A DNA stretch of 64,000 nt from Jeotgalibacillus campisalis (GCF_000829515.1 NZ_JXRR01000014.1:372001-436000), one strand, 5' to 3'. Counted from the stretch's first letter, positions 36,829 to 49,093 are shown. Numbers and translations: made by a program. Notes: a model not told the origin generated them from the letters alone.

Positions 36829-38097
36829 ATGAATACGGTCATCGCATTTATTATTATATTTGGCGCACTGGTATTTTTCCATGAGCTCGGCCATTTTGTT
36901 TTTGCTAAGCGGGCAGGTATATTGTGCAGGGAATTCGCAATTGGCATGGGTCCTAAAATATTGGCCTTTAAACGGAATGAAACGCAGTACACTATTCGTC
37001 TGCTGCCTATAGGGGGATACGTCAGAATGGCTGGCGAAGATCCGGAAATGATTGATCTGAAGCCCGGCTTCCGTGTTGGTCTTCTTTTTAATCAGGATGA
37101 AACGGTTCAAAAAATGGTTGTCAATAATAAAGACCGTTATCCTAACCTTCGTGTTGTAGAAGTTGCTGAAGCGGATATTGAACGTGAGCTTTTTATTAAA
37201 GGCTATGAAGAAGGTGAGGAATCCCTTCAAACATTTATTATTGCTAAAGATGCTGTTTTCGTAGAAGATGGAGTCGAATCGCAGATTGCTCCGTGGAACA
37301 GACAGTTTAATTCAAAATCACTTGGCAACAGGGCGATCACTATTTTTGCCGGTCCCCTTATGAACTTTGTTCTTGCTTTTGTCGTTTTTATGATAATTGG
37401 CTTCCTTCAAGGAGTTCCTACTCAGGAACCGCTGCTTGGCGCTTTGCTTGAAGACGGTGCAGCTGCAGAAGCAGGCTTGCAGGAAGGTGACAGGATTGAA
37501 GGGATTAATGGACAGTCAGTTTCCGAATGGTCAGATTTGACTGCGATCATCGAAGAAAATCCAAACACAGAAGTGACAATGGATATTTTGCGGAATGGTG
37601 ATGCACAGACATTCCAGGTTACTCCTGATGCAGTTGAAGTGGAAGAAGGAGACGAAATCGGAAGAATAGGTGTCTATGGTCCAATTGAAACTTCACCATC
37701 ACCGGTTCAGGCAGTTGTCTTCGGTGGTGAGCAAACGTACTTTTTCACGCTTATGATTTTTGATGCACTAGGTAAACTGATCACAGGTCAATTTACAATT
37801 GACGCTTTATCGGGGCCGGTTGGCATTTATAAATCCACTGAAATTGTCGCCCAAACAGGCATATACAACCTAATGCATTGGGGTGCTATTTTAAGTATTA
37901 ATTTAGGTATCATGAATCTTTTACCGCTGCCTGCTCTTGATGGCGGCAGATTGTTGTTTTTTGGAGTAGAAGCACTGCGTGGCAAGCCTATAGACCGTCA
38001 TAAAGAAGGAATGGTTCACTTTGTAGGTTTTGCTTTACTAATGCTCTTAATGATCGTCGTAACGTGGAATGATATTCAACGATTCTTTTTACAGTAG
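36829..38097 (+). CDS. rasP: RasP (RseP family) intramembrane site-2 protease
   Basis: Zinc metalloprotease that cleaves anti-sigma factors (such as RsiW) and FtsL inside the membrane. ATG 36829 gives 422 residues, eight bases after GAAGGTGG. Active site HELGH (H18, E19, H22) in the first span and second ligand D371 in PALDGGR. A PDZ domain lies near 200-290 (LLEDGAAAEAGLQEGDRIEG). About four membrane spans. The order dxr-rasP-proS-polC is the usual one. Confidence 0.97.
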   Translation: MNTVIAFIIIFGALVFFHELGHFVFAKRAGILCREFAIGMGPKILAFKRNETQYTIRLLPIGGYVRMAGEDPEMIDLKPGFRVGLLFNQDETVQKMVVNNKDRYPNLRVVEVAEADIERELFIKGYEEGEESLQTFIIAKDAVFVEDGVESQIAPWNRQFNSKSLGNRAITIFAGPLMNFVLAFVVFMIIGFLQGVPTQEPLLGALLEDGAAAEAGLQEGDRIEGINGQSVSEWSDLTAIIEENPNTEVTMDILRNGDAQTFQVTPDAVEVEEGDEIGRIGVYGPIETSPSPVQAVVFGGEQTYFFTLMIFDALGKLITGQFTIDALSGPVGIYKSTEIVAQTGIYNLMHWGAILSINLGIMNLLPLPALDGGRLLFFGVEALRGKPIDRHKEGMVHFVGFALLMLLMIVVTWNDIQRFFLQ

Positions 38098-38116
38098 AAA
38101 ATAGAGGTGTGAAAAA

Positions 38117-39832
38117 ATGAAACAAAGTCAAACGCTAATTCCAACGCTCCGTGAAGTTCCGTCGGATGCAGATATTAAAAGTCATCAGCTGCTTTTGCGC
38201 GCAGGATTTATCCGCCAAAACGCAAGTGGTATTTATTCTTTTTTACCTCTTGGAAAAAAAGTGCTTCAAAAAGTTGAAGCGATCGTAAGAGAAGAAATGG
38301 ATGCAGTGGGCGGCGTTGAAATTTTAATGCCTGCCCTGCAGCCGGCAGAACTCTGGGAAATGTCAGGAAGATGGGGAACATACGGTCCTGAGTTGATGAG
38401 GATGACAGACCGTCACAACCGTGCTTTTGCTTTAGGAGCAACGCATGAAGAAATTATCACGAGTCTGATGAGAGATGAAGTAAACTCTTATAAAAGACTT
38501 CCTCTAACGCTTTATCAGATTCAATCGAAATTTAGAGATGAAAAACGTCCACGGTTTGGTTTGCTGCGCGGAAGAGAATTTTTAATGAAGGATGCTTATT
38601 CTTTCCATAGCAATAAGGAGAGTCTGGATCATTCGTATGAAGAATTAATGAGAGCTTATTCAAACATCTTCAGGCGCTGCGGGTTGAATTTCAGAGCGGT
38701 ACAAGCAGATTCAGGCGCCATTGGCGGTAAAGACAATCATGAATTTATGGTTTTGTCTGAAATAGGGGAAGATACTATTGCTTTTTCTGATGCTTCAGAA
38801 TACGCAGCGAACCTTGAAATGGCTGCAGTAACAGCGGAATATGAACAACAAAAACATAGTGGAAACAGCATGAAGCGCGTTGAGACACCTGATCAGAAGA
38901 CGATCACGGATGTAGCTGCTTATTTAGATGTTCAGGCTGAAGAAATTGTTAAATCAATTCTTTTCATTGCAGATGAAGAGCCTGTTCTTGTTTTAGTAAG
39001 AGGCGATCACGAAGTAAATGAGATTAAAGTTAAAAGAGCATTAGATGCACGTGTTATAGAGCTCGCCACGACTGAAGAAACAATAAAATACCTTAATGCT
39101 AAAGCAGGATCTTTAGGACCTGCAGGAGTATCAGAGAATGTGAAAATCCTGGCCGACAATGCTTTGAAAGCTATGGGAGATCTTATTATAGGTGCCAATG
39201 AAGAAGGGGTACATTTTATAAATGCTAAATTAGAACGGGATTTCAATGTCAGCCTCTTTGAAGATTTGCGTTTTATTCTTGAAGGAGATCCTTCTCCAGA
39301 TGGTAAAGGAAGCATTCAATTTGCAAAAGGTATTGAGGTGGGACATGTCTTTAAGCTTGGCACAGTTTACAGTGAGTCTATGGGGGCCAATATTCTTGAT
39401 GAAAATGGCCGATCCAAGCCAATGATTATGGGGTGTTATGGAATAGGTGTCTCAAGAACACTTGCAGCTATTGCAGAACAGTTTAATGATGAGAATGGAT
39501 TAACCTGGCCTGTAAATATCGCTCCTTATGATCTTCATGTAATCGCAATTAACATGAAGGATGAAGTCCAGTCGCAAGTGGCTGATGAGCTTTATAAACT
39601 CCTTACAGATTACCGCTATCAAGTCTTGCTTGATGACCGTGTAGAACGGGCTGGTGTTAAGTTTACCGACTCAGATTTAATCGGCCTGCCTGTACGCATC
39701 ACAGTAGGGAAAAGAGCTTCAGAAGGAATAGTGGAAGTGAAAATCCGCAAATCCGGTGAAGTATACGAAGTACAAAAAGAAGAATTGACTGACAAATTAC
39801 AGGATATTTTCCGACAGCTGTCTAATATTTAA
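38117..39832 (+). CDS. proS: Prolyl-tRNA synthetase (bacterial type)
   Basis: Charges tRNA-Pro; bacterial-type class II enzyme of 571 residues with an inserted editing domain. Class II motif 2 is near [20 protein letters not shown] and motif 3 near [14 protein letters not shown]. The editing insertion spans about 225-400. The anticodon-binding domain is C-terminal. No T-box leader is visible: the spacing to rasP is only 19 bases. Confidence 0.98.
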   Translation: MKQSQTLIPTLREVPSDADIKSHQLLLRAGFIRQNASGIYSFLPLGKKVLQKVEAIVREEMDAVGGVEILMPALQPAELWEMSGRWGTYGPELMRMTDRHNRAFALGATHEEIITSLMRDEVNSYKRLPLTLYQIQSKFRDEKRPRFGLLRGREFLMKDAYSFHSNKESLDHSYEELMRAYSNIFRRCGLNFRAVQADSGAIGGKDNHEFMVLSEIGEDTIAFSDASEYAANLEMAAVTAEYEQQKHSGNSMKRVETPDQKTITDVAAYLDVQAEEIVKSILFIADEEPVLVLVRGDHEVNEIKVKRALDARVIELATTEETIKYLNAKAGSLGPAGVSENVKILADNALKAMGDLIIGANEEGVHFINAKLERDFNVSLFEDLRFILEGDPSPDGKGSIQFAKGIEVGHVFKLGTVYSESMGANILDENGRSKPMIMGCYGIGVSRTLAAIAEQFNDENGLTWPVNIAPYDLHVIAINMKDEVQSQVADELYKLLTDYRYQVLLDDRVERAGVKFTDSDLIGLPVRITVGKRASEGIVEVKIRKSGEVYEVQKEELTDKLQDIFRQLSNI

Positions 39833-39848
39833 GTTGGAAAGATGACGA

Positions 39849-39878
39849 GAGAGGCTGGCGCGATGGTGCCAGTCTCTC
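39849..39878 (+). promoter_or_regulatory. Stable hairpin between proS and polC without U tract
   Basis: An 11-bp stem (GAGAGGCTGGC at 39849-39859, GCCAGTCTCTC at 39868-39878, one G-T pair) with an 8-base loop. No T run follows, so it is not a typical intrinsic terminator. It sits 19 bases before the polC ATG and might affect mRNA processing or polC translation. Confidence 0.6.
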
Positions 39879-39897
39879 AGTCTGATTAGGGGGAAAT

Positions 39898-42800
39898 ATG
39901 AATCAATCAACTGACTTAACCAAAAAAGAAAAGTTCAGGCTGCTTTTGACACAGCTTAATATGACCGATAATGAGTACATGAATTACTTTGAAGATGCAG
40001 AGATTAACCGCCTCGCAGTTCATAAAAACAGTAAGAAGTGGCATTTCCATTTTCTATTTACTGAGATTGTTCCATGTGCGGTCATGACCGAATTTACCAC
40101 GAGATTAACTCAGTCTTTCCAGCATATCGCTCAGGTGGATTTCACAATTATGACCGTTTCATCTGACTTATCTGAAGAAAAAATTACTGATTATTGGAGC
40201 ACCTGTCTCAGGGAACTTCAAGGAATCGCTCCTCCCTTATTATCGCTTCTGAATAATCAGGTGCCTGTCATTAATGGCAATCGCCTGCTCGTAAAAGTAT
40301 CAAATGAGACCGAAGGCATGCAAATTAAAAACAAATACTCCGAATTGCTGTGCTCTGCCTTTTCAAAATGGGGATTTCCTTCACTCACCCTTCAAACCGA
40401 GGTAAGTGAAAATCAGTCAACGGCTGAATATGATGCTTTTGTTGAATCCAAGAAAAAAGAAGAGGAAGAATGGGCTAAGCAAGCGATTGTAGAAATGCAG
40501 AAAATGGAAGATTCGAAACAAAGTGATGCACCAAGTGGTCCGGTATCTATTGGTTACTCTATTAAACCGGATGAACCGGTAGAGATCCGTACGATTCAGG
40601 ATGAAGAAAGAAAAATTGCCGTACAGGGGCTAATTTTTGATGCTGAAGTGAAAGAACTGAGAAGCGGAAGATCGCTGCTTACATTCAAAGTAACTGACTA
40701 TACGGATTCTATTTTAGTAAAAATGTTTTCTCGTGATAAAGAAGATGCGGCAATTATGCACACTGTAAAAAAAGGCATGTGGGTTAGGGCAAAAGGGTCT
40801 ATACAAAATGACACATTTGTACGGGATCTTGTTATGATCGCTCAAGACGTAATGGAGATTCAGCCTGATCTCCGTAAGGATACTGCTCCAGAGGATGAGA
40901 AAAGAGTTGAACTTCATCTGCATACTCCGATGAGTCAGATGGATGCAGTATCCTCCGTTTCAGCTTTAGTTACACAGGCAAAAAAATGGGGACATAAAGC
41001 AGTTGCTATAACGGACCATGCAGTTGCACAATCATTTCCTGAAGCTTATGCAGCCGGACAAAAAAATGATATAAAGATTTTATATGGAGTAGAAGCAAAT
41101 CTGGTGGATGATGGTGTACCTATCGCATACAATACAGCGGACCTCGCTTTGGAAGATGCCAGTTATATTGTATTTGACGTAGAAACGACTGGCCTGTCTG
41201 CTGTATACGATAAAATTATTGAGCTTGCCGCAGTGAAAATTAAAGATGGTGAAATCATTGACAAATTTGAACGATTTGCAAATCCCCACCATCCGCTTTC
41301 TGCAACGACAATAAATTTAACCGGAATTACAGATGACATGGTAAGAAACGCCCCGGAAATTGAAGATGTATTAAAGGATTTTCATGAGTGGGCACAAAAT
41401 GATATTCTTGTTGCGCATAATGCATCGTTTGATATGGGATTTCTAAATGTCGGCTACCGTAGAATCGGTATTGGAAAAGCTGCAAACCCTGTTATCGATA
41501 CACTTGAGCTGGCGAGGTTTTTACATCCTGAAATGAAAAATCACCGGCTTAATACGCTGGCGAAAAAATTCGAAGTTGATCTCACTCAGCACCATAGAGC
41601 GATTTATGATGCTGAAGCAACCGGGTATATTTTAATTAAGATGTTAAAAAAAGCACAGGAAAAAGAAATTTTTAATCATAATCAGTTAAATGATTATATG
41701 GGAGTTGGGGAAGCGTTTAAGCGTGCCAGACCCAATCACGTTACTCTTCTGGCAACAACACAGGCGGGACTCAAAAATTTATTTAAGCTCGTATCCATCT
41801 CCCATTTAAACTACTTTTACCGCGTGCCAAGAATTCCGCGTTCGGTTTTACAAAAGCATCGAGAGGGATTATTAATCGGATCAGGGTGTGATAAAGGAGA
41901 GGTTTTCGAAGGGATGATGCAAAAATCTTCAGAAGAAGTTGAAGATATGGCTGCATTTTATGATTACATCGAGCTTCATCCCAAACCCGGTTATAACCAC
42001 TTGATCGAACTGGACCTTATAAGAGATGAAGACAACCTTGAAGAAATTATGAAAAAAATTGTAGCCATGGCGGATAAACTCAATATTCCTGCTGTAGCAA
42101 CCGGAAATGTTCATTATCTGGATCCTGACGATAAAGTATACAGAAAAATCCTTATTTCCTCTATGGGAGGAGCAAATCCATTAAATCGTCATGAACTTCC
42201 GGATGTCCATTTTAGAACGACAAATGAAATGCTTGATGAATTTAAGTTTTTAGGACCTGAAAAAGCGAAAGAGCTCGTTGTAACAAACTCTAATAAAATT
42301 GCCGATATGATAGAGGATCTTAAACCGATTCAAGATGAATTATTTACTCCTAAAATTGACGGTGCTGAGGAAGAAATGAGAGATATGAGCTATTCAATGG
42401 CTCATAGTATTTACGGCGAAGATCTTCCGGAGATTGTTGAAGCACGGCTTGAAAAGGAACTGAAAAGCATCATCGGTCACGGATTCGCTGTCATCTACCT
42501 GATTTCGCATAAGCTGGTTAAAAAATCTCTCATCGATGGATACCTGGTAGGTTCGCGGGGATCAGTCGGATCTTCCTTTGTCGCGACCATGACAGAGATA
42601 ACCGAAGTCAATCCGCTTCCGCCTCATTATGTATGTCCGTCCTGCAAAAAGTCTGAGTTCTTTGATGACGGTTCTGTCAGCTCAGGGTTTGACCTTGAAG
42701 ATAAAAATTGTCCGGAATGCGATATTCCATTTATTAAAGATGGACAGGATATTCCGTTTGAAACGTTTCTTGGTTTTAAAGGTGATAAAGTACCTGATAT

Positions 42801-44214
42801 TGATTTAAACTTCAGCGGTGAATATCAGCCGGTTGCTCATAATTATACCAAAGAGCTCTTTGGAGAGGACTTTGTCTATCGGGCCGGGACCATTGGAACA
42901 GTGGCAGATAAAACAGCTTTTGGTTATGTAAAAGGATATGCAGGAGACAGAAATCTGCATTATAGAGGAGCGGAGGTTGAGCGTCTGGCTCAAGGATGTA
43001 CTGGAGTTAAACGTACAACCGGACAGCATCCTGGAGGAATTATAGTCGTGCCTGATTATATGGATATCTATGATTTTTCTCCTATTCAGTTTCCGGCAAA
43101 TGACAGCTCATCAGAGTGGAAAACCACTCATTTTGATTTCCATTCCATCCATGATAATTTGCTTAAGCTGGATATTTTAGGACATGATGATCCAACAGTA
43201 ATCCGTATGCTTCAGGATTTATCAGGCATAGATCCTAAAACAATTCCGACAGATGACCCTGAGGTTATGAAGATCTTCAGCGGAACAGAATCATTAGGAG
43301 TGTCGCAAGAGCAGATAATGTGTAAAACAGGCACATATGGTATCCCGGAGTTTGGGACACGTTTTGTTCGGCAGATGCTTGAGGATACGAAGCCAACCAC
43401 CTTCTCTGAGCTTGTGCAGATATCAGGACTTTCTCACGGAACCGATGTGTGGCTGGGAAACGCCCAGGAACTGATCCACAATGGCATTTGTGAGCTTTCC
43501 GATGTAATCGGCTGTCGTGATGATATAATGGTTTACCTTATTTACCAGGGACTTGAACCATCACTTGCCTTTAAAATTATGGAATTCGTTCGAAAAGGAA
43601 AAGGATTAACACCTGAATGGGAAGAAGAAATGAAAAAGAATAACGTCCCTGAGTGGTATATTGATTCATGCAAAAAAATAAAATATATGTTTCCAAAAGC
43701 GCACGCCGCTGCCTACGTTCTAATGGCTGTAAGAATTGCTTATTTTAAAGTTCATCATCCAATCCTGTATTACGCTGCTTATTTTACCGTACGGGCAGAA
43801 GACTTTGATGTTGAGGCTATGGTGGCTGGATCGCAGACCATTAAGTCGCGAATAGAAGAAATTAATGCAAAAGGACTCGATGCGTCAACTAAAGAAAAAA
43901 ATCTGATGACAGTATTGGAACTCAGCCTCGAAATGTGTGAAAGAGGCTTTTCCTTTAAACAAGTTGATTTATACAAATCAGATGCCAAGGATTTTATAAT
44001 TGAAGGGGAATCACTTATCCCTCCTTTCAATGCAATTCCTGGACTCGGAACAAATGCAGCCATTAATATTGTTCAAGCCAGAAAAAATGGAGAATTTTTA
44101 TCTAAAGAAGATTTGCAAAAGCGAGGCAAGGTGTCAAAGACAATAATCGAGTTTCTCGACTCGCAGGGTTGTCTGGAAGGATTGCCTGATCAGAACCAGC
44201 TTTCCTTATTCTGA
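39898..44214 (+). CDS. polC: DNA polymerase III alpha subunit, PolC type
   Basis: Main replicative DNA polymerase of low-GC Gram-positives. It has 1438 residues (B. subtilis 1437). The N-terminal and OB domains extend to ~330. A PHP domain starts near 336 ([12 protein letters not shown]), interrupted by a proofreading exonuclease (about 424-590; [28 protein letters not shown]). The zinc-binding cysteines are near 912-940 (CPSCKK, CPECD) and catalytic aspartates near 966 (PDIDLNFSG). The C-terminus ends in beta-clamp-type QLSLF. Complete, with no frameshift seen. Confidence 0.99.
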   Translation: MNQSTDLTKKEKFRLLLTQLNMTDNEYMNYFEDAEINRLAVHKNSKKWHFHFLFTEIVPCAVMTEFTTRLTQSFQHIAQVDFTIMTVSSDLSEEKITDYWSTCLRELQGIAPPLLSLLNNQVPVINGNRLLVKVSNETEGMQIKNKYSELLCSAFSKWGFPSLTLQTEVSENQSTAEYDAFVESKKKEEEEWAKQAIVEMQKMEDSKQSDAPSGPVSIGYSIKPDEPVEIRTIQDEERKIAVQGLIFDAEVKELRSGRSLLTFKVTDYTDSILVKMFSRDKEDAAIMHTVKKGMWVRAKGSIQNDTFVRDLVMIAQDVMEIQPDLRKDTAPEDEKRVELHLHTPMSQMDAVSSVSALVTQAKKWGHKAVAITDHAVAQSFPEAYAAGQKNDIKILYGVEANLVDDGVPIAYNTADLALEDASYIVFDVETTGLSAVYDKIIELAAVKIKDGEIIDKFERFANPHHPLSATTINLTGITDDMVRNAPEIEDVLKDFHEWAQNDILVAHNASFDMGFLNVGYRRIGIGKAANPVIDTLELARFLHPEMKNHRLNTLAKKFEVDLTQHHRAIYDAEATGYILIKMLKKAQEKEIFNHNQLNDYMGVGEAFKRARPNHVTLLATTQAGLKNLFKLVSISHLNYFYRVPRIPRSVLQKHREGLLIGSGCDKGEVFEGMMQKSSEEVEDMAAFYDYIELHPKPGYNHLIELDLIRDEDNLEEIMKKIVAMADKLNIPAVATGNVHYLDPDDKVYRKILISSMGGANPLNRHELPDVHFRTTNEMLDEFKFLGPEKAKELVVTNSNKIADMIEDLKPIQDELFTPKIDGAEEEMRDMSYSMAHSIYGEDLPEIVEARLEKELKSIIGHGFAVIYLISHKLVKKSLIDGYLVGSRGSVGSSFVATMTEITEVNPLPPHYVCPSCKKSEFFDDGSVSSGFDLEDKNCPECDIPFIKDGQDIPFETFLGFKGDKVPDIDLNFSGEYQPVAHNYTKELFGEDFVYRAGTIGTVADKTAFGYVKGYAGDRNLHYRGAEVERLAQGCTGVKRTTGQHPGGIIVVPDYMDIYDFSPIQFPANDSSSEWKTTHFDFHSIHDNLLKLDILGHDDPTVIRMLQDLSGIDPKTIPTDDPEVMKIFSGTESLGVSQEQIMCKTGTYGIPEFGTRFVRQMLEDTKPTTFSELVQISGLSHGTDVWLGNAQELIHNGICELSDVIGCRDDIMVYLIYQGLEPSLAFKIMEFVRKGKGLTPEWEEEMKKNNVPEWYIDSCKKIKYMFPKAHAAAYVLMAVRIAYFKVHHPILYYAAYFTVRAEDFDVEAMVAGSQTIKSRIEEINAKGLDASTKEKNLMTVLELSLEMCERGFSFKQVDLYKSDAKDFIIEGESLIPPFNAIPGLGTNAAINIVQARKNGEFLSKEDLQKRGKVSKTIIEFLDSQGCLEGLPDQNQLSLF

Positions 44215-44219
44215 TCCAT

Positions 44220-44248
44220 TTGCATCATAGAGCAATATATGGTATTAT
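44220..44248 (+). promoter_or_regulatory. Promoter of the rimP-nusA-infB operon with TATG-extended -10
   Basis: -35 TTGCAT (44220-44225), 17 bases, -10 TATTAT (44243-44248), with TATGG directly before the -10. It lies just after the polC stop and would start a leader of about 95 bases. Confidence 0.6.
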
Positions 44249-44282
44249 ACTGTTGGAAATACTACTGATAACTCTGACGTCG

Positions 44283-44309
44283 AAAGAGTGGGTGCCGCCC
44301 GCTCTTTTG
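44283..44309 (+). terminator. Attenuator-like hairpin in the rimP-nusA leader
   Basis: Ten-bp stem AAAGAGTGGG/CCCGCTCTTT with one T-G pair and loop TGCCG, followed by an interrupted T tract (TTGTGTTGTTT). In B. subtilis this leader holds a NusA-dependent terminator that autoregulates nusA; a weak U tract is what such a site needs. It may also end polC transcripts. Confidence 0.65.
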
Positions 44310-44350
44310 TGTTGTTTCAGACATTTTTCAAAGAATAATGGAGGAAACGG

Positions 44351-44821
44351 ATGAGTAAAATTATTGAACTCGTAGAACAATTAACCACCCCTATTCTAAA
44401 TGATATGAACCTTGAATTAGTTGATGTAGAGTTTGTTAAAGAAGGTTCGAATTGGTTTTTAAGGATCTATATTGACAAAGAAAATGGTGTGGATATTGAA
44501 GAATGTGGGCAAGTAAGCGAACGCCTGAGTGAAAAATTAGATGAATTGGATCCGATTCAGCAGAACTATTTTTTGGAAGTCTCTTCTCCTGGAGCAGAAC
44601 GGCCATTGAAAAAGGAAAAAGATTTTCAAAAAGCAGTCGGCAAGAATGTGTTTGTGAAAACATATGAACCAATTGACGGCAAGAAGGAAATTGAAGGTGT
44701 GTTAACTTCATATGATGGGGTCTCACTTGAAATCGCTGTTACAATTAAAACAAGAAAAAAAACGATGACAATACCGACAGAAAAAGTGGCTAAAGCCAGG
44801 CTGGCTGTTTCTTTTTCTTAA
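44351..44821 (+). CDS. rimP: RimP, 30S ribosome maturation factor (YlxS)
   Basis: Assists 30S subunit maturation. 156 residues with the family core [20 protein letters not shown] and [20 protein letters not shown] and the [18 protein letters not shown] motif. The ATG follows ATGGAGG. First gene of the nusA operon, as in nearly all bacteria. Confidence 0.97.
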   Translation: MSKIIELVEQLTTPILNDMNLELVDVEFVKEGSNWFLRIYIDKENGVDIEECGQVSERLSEKLDELDPIQQNYFLEVSSPGAERPLKKEKDFQKAVGKNVFVKTYEPIDGKKEIEGVLTSYDGVSLEIAVTIKTRKKTMTIPTEKVAKARLAVSFS

Positions 44822-44862
44822 TTGTACATGGTGCATGGGGCTTGAAGGGAGATGACGAATTA

Positions 44863-45987
44863 ATGAGTACGGAATTATTGGATGCACTGATATTTCTAGA
44901 AAAAGAAAAAGGAATCGAGCGTGAAGTGCTGATTGATGCGATTGAAGCTGCATTAGTTTCGGCGTATAAAAGAAATTTCAATCAAGCACAAAACGTGCGT
45001 GTAGACCTTAATTTGGACAATGGGTCCATGAGAGTTTTCGCCAGAAAAGAAGTGGTGGATGAGGTATTTGATTCACGACTGGAAATATCTCTCGAAGATG
45101 CGCACGAAAAAGATCCTGCGTTTGAAGTTGGGGATATTGTTGAACTTGAGGTAACACCTCGTAATTTTGGCCGTATTGCTGCTCAAACAGCAAAGCAGGT
45201 TGTTACTCAACGGGTAAGAGAAGCAGAGCGCGGAATTATCTACACTGAATTCGTAGACCGCGAAGATGACATAATGACCGGGATCGTTCAGCGTCAGGAT
45301 CACCGCTTTATTTATGTTGCTTTAGGCAAAATAGAGGCGCTGCTTCCATTGAATGAACAAATGCCTAATGAATCTTATAAGCCTCACGACCGGATAAAAG
45401 TGTACATTACTAAAGTTGAACGCACGACAAAAGGTCCTCAAATTTTCGTTTCAAGAACACATCCCGGTCTGCTGAAGAGACTTTTTGAAGTTGAAGTCCC
45501 TGAAATATTTGATGGAACAGTAGAAATTAAGTCTGTGTCGCGAGAAGCAGGAGACCGATCCAAAATTTCCGTTCACTCTGATAATCAGGAAGTGGATGCT
45601 GTTGGCGCATGCGTTGGTTCAAAAGGAACCCGCGTACAGGCTATCGTCAATGAATTAAAAGGGGAAAAAATTGATATCGTCGAGTGGTCTGAAGATCCTA
45701 CGATTTTTGTCGCAAATGCTTTAAGCCCTTCTAAAGTGGTGGATGTTCAAGTGAAAGAAGAAGATAAGGCCACAACTGTCGTAGTACCCGATTATCAATT
45801 GTCTCTGGCAATTGGGAAACGCGGACAAAATGCGCGGTTAGCAGCTAAGCTGACCGGATGGAAAATCGATATTAAGAGTGAAACAGATGCTCGTGAATTG
45901 GGTATATATCCACGTGACGACCAGCCTTTGTTTACCGAAGAAGAAATGGATCAATCCTTTACTTATTCGGATGATGATATCGAATAA
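44863..45987 (+). CDS. nusA: NusA, transcription elongation/termination factor
   Basis: Binds RNA polymerase and RNA; promotes pausing and, in Bacillus, termination at weak hairpins. ATG 44863 (GAAGGGAGATGA upstream) gives 374 residues; the in-frame start at 44842 precedes that site. N-terminal domain, S1 domain (near 135-200) and two KH domains ([14 protein letters not shown] and [14 protein letters not shown]). The C-terminal acidic repeats of E. coli NusA are absent, which is normal for Firmicutes. Confidence 0.98.
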   Translation: MSTELLDALIFLEKEKGIEREVLIDAIEAALVSAYKRNFNQAQNVRVDLNLDNGSMRVFARKEVVDEVFDSRLEISLEDAHEKDPAFEVGDIVELEVTPRNFGRIAAQTAKQVVTQRVREAERGIIYTEFVDREDDIMTGIVQRQDHRFIYVALGKIEALLPLNEQMPNESYKPHDRIKVYITKVERTTKGPQIFVSRTHPGLLKRLFEVEVPEIFDGTVEIKSVSREAGDRSKISVHSDNQEVDAVGACVGSKGTRVQAIVNELKGEKIDIVEWSEDPTIFVANALSPSKVVDVQVKEEDKATTVVVPDYQLSLAIGKRGQNARLAAKLTGWKIDIKSETDARELGIYPRDDQPLFTEEEMDQSFTYSDDDIE

Positions 45988-46004
45988 AGGGAGCGAAAAA
46001 AAGC

Positions 46005-46283
46005 ATGCAGCCCAAAAGAAAGATTCCATTGCGTAAATGTATCGCAACGAATGAAATGAAAGAGAAAAAAGAAATGGTAAGAATCGTCAGAACAAAAGAA
46101 GGCGATGTTTCCATTGATGCAACAGGGAAAAAATCAGGTCGTGGTGCTTATCTTTCCAAAGATAAGGATGCGATTTTAAAAGCACGCAAGAAAAATATTT
46201 TGGCAAGCCACTTACAGGCAAAAGTAGATGATTCAATTTATGATGAACTGCTTGCACAAGTGGAAGCGGACCAGTCGAAATGA
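46005..46283 (+). CDS. ylxR: YlxR (RnpM), RNA-binding protein of the nusA operon
   Basis: 92-residue DUF448 protein with the family motif [20 protein letters not shown] and the end part GRGAYLSKD. In recent work on B. subtilis, this protein is linked to RNase P (RnpM); I give that as background only. The stop overlaps the ylxQ start by four bases. Confidence 0.93.
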   Translation: MQPKRKIPLRKCIATNEMKEKKEMVRIVRTKEGDVSIDATGKKSGRGAYLSKDKDAILKARKKNILASHLQAKVDDSIYDELLAQVEADQSK

Positions 46284-46588
46284 GCCAGCCTAAATGGATG
46301 TCTCTGCTGGGTCTTGCAACTCGGGCAGGAAAAGTAATATCAGGAGAAGAACTCGTCATCAAGGAAGTTCGGAACGGCAAAGCAAAGCTTGTTTTACTTG
46401 CAGAAGATGCTTCTGATAATACAGCGAAAAAAGTAACGGATAAGAGCCTGCATTATGGAATCCCTTTGCGAAGGGTAACCGACCGTTATACGCTTGGTCA
46501 CTTGATTGGCAAAGAAGCAAGAGTAACAATTGCGGTACTTGATGCCGGTTTTGCCAAAAAGCTGATCACACTGCTCGATGAATCTTAA
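46280..46588 (+). CDS. ylxQ: YlxQ, L7Ae-family RNA-binding protein
   Basis: 102 residues with the L7Ae/L30e fold pattern: [20 protein letters not shown], an [17 protein letters not shown] core and [17 protein letters not shown]. Likely binds kink-turn-like RNA. The ATG overlaps the ylxR end, and infB follows by 13 bases. Confidence 0.94.
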   Translation: MSQPKWMSLLGLATRAGKVISGEELVIKEVRNGKAKLVLLAEDASDNTAKKVTDKSLHYGIPLRRVTDRYTLGHLIGKEARVTIAVLDAGFAKKLITLLDES

Positions 46589-46601
46589 CGGGGGTGAACG
46601 A

Positions 46602-48815
46602 ATGAGTAAAATACGTGTATACGAATATGCAAAAAAACAAAATGTCACCAGTAAAGAAGTTATAGATCTATTAAAAACAATGAACATTGAAGTTAAAAAT
46701 CATATGGCGACATTAGAAGGAGAGGCGATCACGAAATTGGATGCTTCTTATAATAAAGGAAATTCAACTGCACCCAAACAAGAAACAAAATCAGTAAAGC
46801 CGGAGAATAAGTCTCAAAACCGTCCTCAAAACTCAGGACAGAACCAAGGCGCTAAAGCGGCACAAGGCAGCACCCCTAACAGAGGCTCTCAAAACCAGGG
46901 AGCTCAGGGAAATAGAGGCGGCCAAAACCAAGGCGGCCAAGGCAGCAGAGGACGCAATTCTAACCAGCGGGGAATTAACCAGGGTGGAAACCGCGGAGGA
47001 AAAAACCGCAATCAAAAATCTAAAACTCCTTTCCAGCCCGCACCGGTTAAACAAAAAGAGCTGCCGGAAAAAATTACTTTCGTAGAATCATTAACAGTGG
47101 CTGAACTTGCGAAGAAGCTTCACCGTGAACCTTCTGAATTAGTTAAAAAACTGTTTATGCTTGGAACGATGGCAACAGTAAACCAAGAGCTTGATAAAGA
47201 CGGCATTGAATTAATTTGTGCTGACTACGGAGTTGAAGTGGAAGAAGAAATTTTGATCGACTCCACTGATCTTGAAACATATTTCGATGAAGAACAGAAC
47301 GAAGCAGATCAAATTGAGCGTCCTTCTGTCGTAACCATTATGGGTCACGTTGACCATGGTAAAACGACTCTTCTTGATTCCATTCGGAAAACAAAAGTAA
47401 CAGAAGGCGAAGCAGGCGGCATTACTCAGCATATTGGCGCATATCAAGTAGAAGTGAATGACAAGAAAATCACTTTCCTTGATACACCTGGTCATGCTGC
47501 TTTTACAACGATGCGGGCTAGAGGAGCTAAAGTTACTGATATTACTATCCTGGTTGTTGCAGCAGACGATGGTGTAATGCCACAGACTGTTGAAGCAATC
47601 AACCATGCTAAAGCAGCAGAAGTGCCGATTATTATTGCGGTTAACAAAATGGACAAACCATCAGCTAACCCGGACCGTGTAATGCAGGAATTAACTGAAC
47701 ATGGCCTCGTTCCCGAAGCTTGGGGAGGCGACACCATTTTTGTTCCTGTCTCTGCATTAAATGGAGAAGGAATAGACAACCTACTAGAGATGATTCTCCT
47801 TGTAGGTGAAGTTGAAGAATATAAAGCAAATCCGAAACGACGCGCTTTAGGCACAGTTATTGAAGCCGAGCTTGATAAAGGCCGTGGGTCAGTTGCAACG
47901 CTGCTTGTTCAGGATGGAACATTGAATGTAGGTGATCCGATTGTTGTAGGGTACACATTCGGTCGCGTTCGTGCGATGGTTAATGACCTGGGCCGACGGG
48001 TTAAATCAGCGGGCCCATCTACTCCTGTTGAAATTACAGGGTTAAATGATGTGCCACAGGCTGGAGACCGTTTTGTTGTATTTGAAGACGAAAAGACTGC
48101 CCGCTCAATTGGAGAAACACGGGCTCAACAAGCACTTCAGGCACAGCGCGGTGAAAAAACAAGAGTTAGTCTTGATAACCTGTTTGAGCAAATGAAACAG
48201 GGAGAAATGAAAGATCTTAACGTAATTGTTAAAGGAGATGTACAAGGTTCAGTAGAAGCTGTAGCTGCATCCCTTTTGAAAATCAGCGTTGAAGGCGTAA
48301 ATATTAAAATCATCCATACTGCGGTTGGAGCGATTACAGAATCGGATGTAACGCTTGCTGCTGCTTCAAATGCAATTGTTATTGGGTTCAATGTTCGGCC
48401 TGATGCAAATGCAAAACGTGCTGCAGACGCAGAGCAAGTAGATGTTCGTTTACATCGTATCATCTATAAAGTCATCGAAGAGATTGAATCAGCGATGGAA
48501 GGATTGCTTGATCCTGAATTTGAAGAAAAAGTAATCGGCCAGGCTGAAGTCCGTCAGACATTTAAAGTTTCGAAAGTGGGAACTATAGCCGGCAGCTACG
48601 TTATTGAAGGAAAAATCACCAGAGACAGCGGTGTGCGCTTGCTCCGTGATGGTGTGGTTGTATTTGAAGGCGATCTTGATACGCTGAAACGTTTTAAAGA
48701 TGATGCAAAAGAAGTTGCAAAAGGGTATGAATGCGGAATTACCGTTAAAGGGTTCAACGATGTTAAAGAAGGCGACATTTTTGAAGCATTCATTATGCAG
48801 GAAATTAAACGATAA
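46602..48815 (+). CDS. infB: Translation initiation factor IF-2
   Basis: GTPase that brings initiator tRNA to the 30S subunit and drives subunit joining. ATG 46602 (GGGGGTGA upstream) gives 737 residues. The N-terminal domain ([20 protein letters not shown]) is followed by a low-complexity linker (about 58-148) rich in Asn, Gln, Gly and Arg. The G domain starts near 243, with GHVDHGKT at 248-255, DTPGHAAF and NKMDKP. Domains II-IV follow. Stop overlaps ylxP. Confidence 0.98.
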   Translation: MSKIRVYEYAKKQNVTSKEVIDLLKTMNIEVKNHMATLEGEAITKLDASYNKGNSTAPKQETKSVKPENKSQNRPQNSGQNQGAKAAQGSTPNRGSQNQGAQGNRGGQNQGGQGSRGRNSNQRGINQGGNRGGKNRNQKSKTPFQPAPVKQKELPEKITFVESLTVAELAKKLHREPSELVKKLFMLGTMATVNQELDKDGIELICADYGVEVEEEILIDSTDLETYFDEEQNEADQIERPSVVTIMGHVDHGKTTLLDSIRKTKVTEGEAGGITQHIGAYQVEVNDKKITFLDTPGHAAFTTMRARGAKVTDITILVVAADDGVMPQTVEAINHAKAAEVPIIIAVNKMDKPSANPDRVMQELTEHGLVPEAWGGDTIFVPVSALNGEGIDNLLEMILLVGEVEEYKANPKRRALGTVIEAELDKGRGSVATLLVQDGTLNVGDPIVVGYTFGRVRAMVNDLGRRVKSAGPSTPVEITGLNDVPQAGDRFVVFEDEKTARSIGETRAQQALQAQRGEKTRVSLDNLFEQMKQGEMKDLNVIVKGDVQGSVEAVAASLLKISVEGVNIKIIHTAVGAITESDVTLAAASNAIVIGFNVRPDANAKRAADAEQVDVRLHRIIYKVIEEIESAMEGLLDPEFEEKVIGQAEVRQTFKVSKVGTIAGSYVIEGKITRDSGVRLLRDGVVVFEGDLDTLKRFKDDAKEVAKGYECGITVKGFNDVKEGDIFEAFIMQEIKR

Positions 48816-49093
48816 TGATCGCCTATGCGGAATGCGAATTTAAAATTGATCATTCCCATTCTTTAAAAGAAAAAAGAGCTGTTTTACAGCGGGTTCTTTC
48901 CAGAGTAAAGCGGCAGTACAATATATCTATTGCTGAAGTCGACCATCAAGATGTGTGGCAAAGAACAACCATTGAGTTAGTTGCAGTAGCCTCCTCAAAA
49001 GATGCAGCAGAAAGAGAAATACATCGCGCATTAAAACTGATGGAGTCCTTTCCTGAGTGGGAGGCTATCTCGATTGCTATCGACTTCATGTAG
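48815..49093 (+). CDS. ylxP: YlxP, DUF503 protein of the nusA operon
   Basis: 92-residue conserved protein ([37 protein letters not shown]) predicted as an alpha/beta ferredoxin-like fold. It has a role in small-subunit assembly in some bacteria by context with rbfA, but the function is not settled. The start overlaps the infB stop (TAATG). Confidence 0.92.
   Translation: MIAYAECEFKIDHSHSLKEKRAVLQRVLSRVKRQYNISIAEVDHQDVWQRTTIELVAVASSKDAAEREIHRALKLMESFPEWEAISIAIDFM

Noticed and set aside
39833-39897. T-box or attenuator at proS/polC
   Set aside because: The hairpin follows proS and lacks a U tract and T-box sequence; kept only as an unexplained hairpin.
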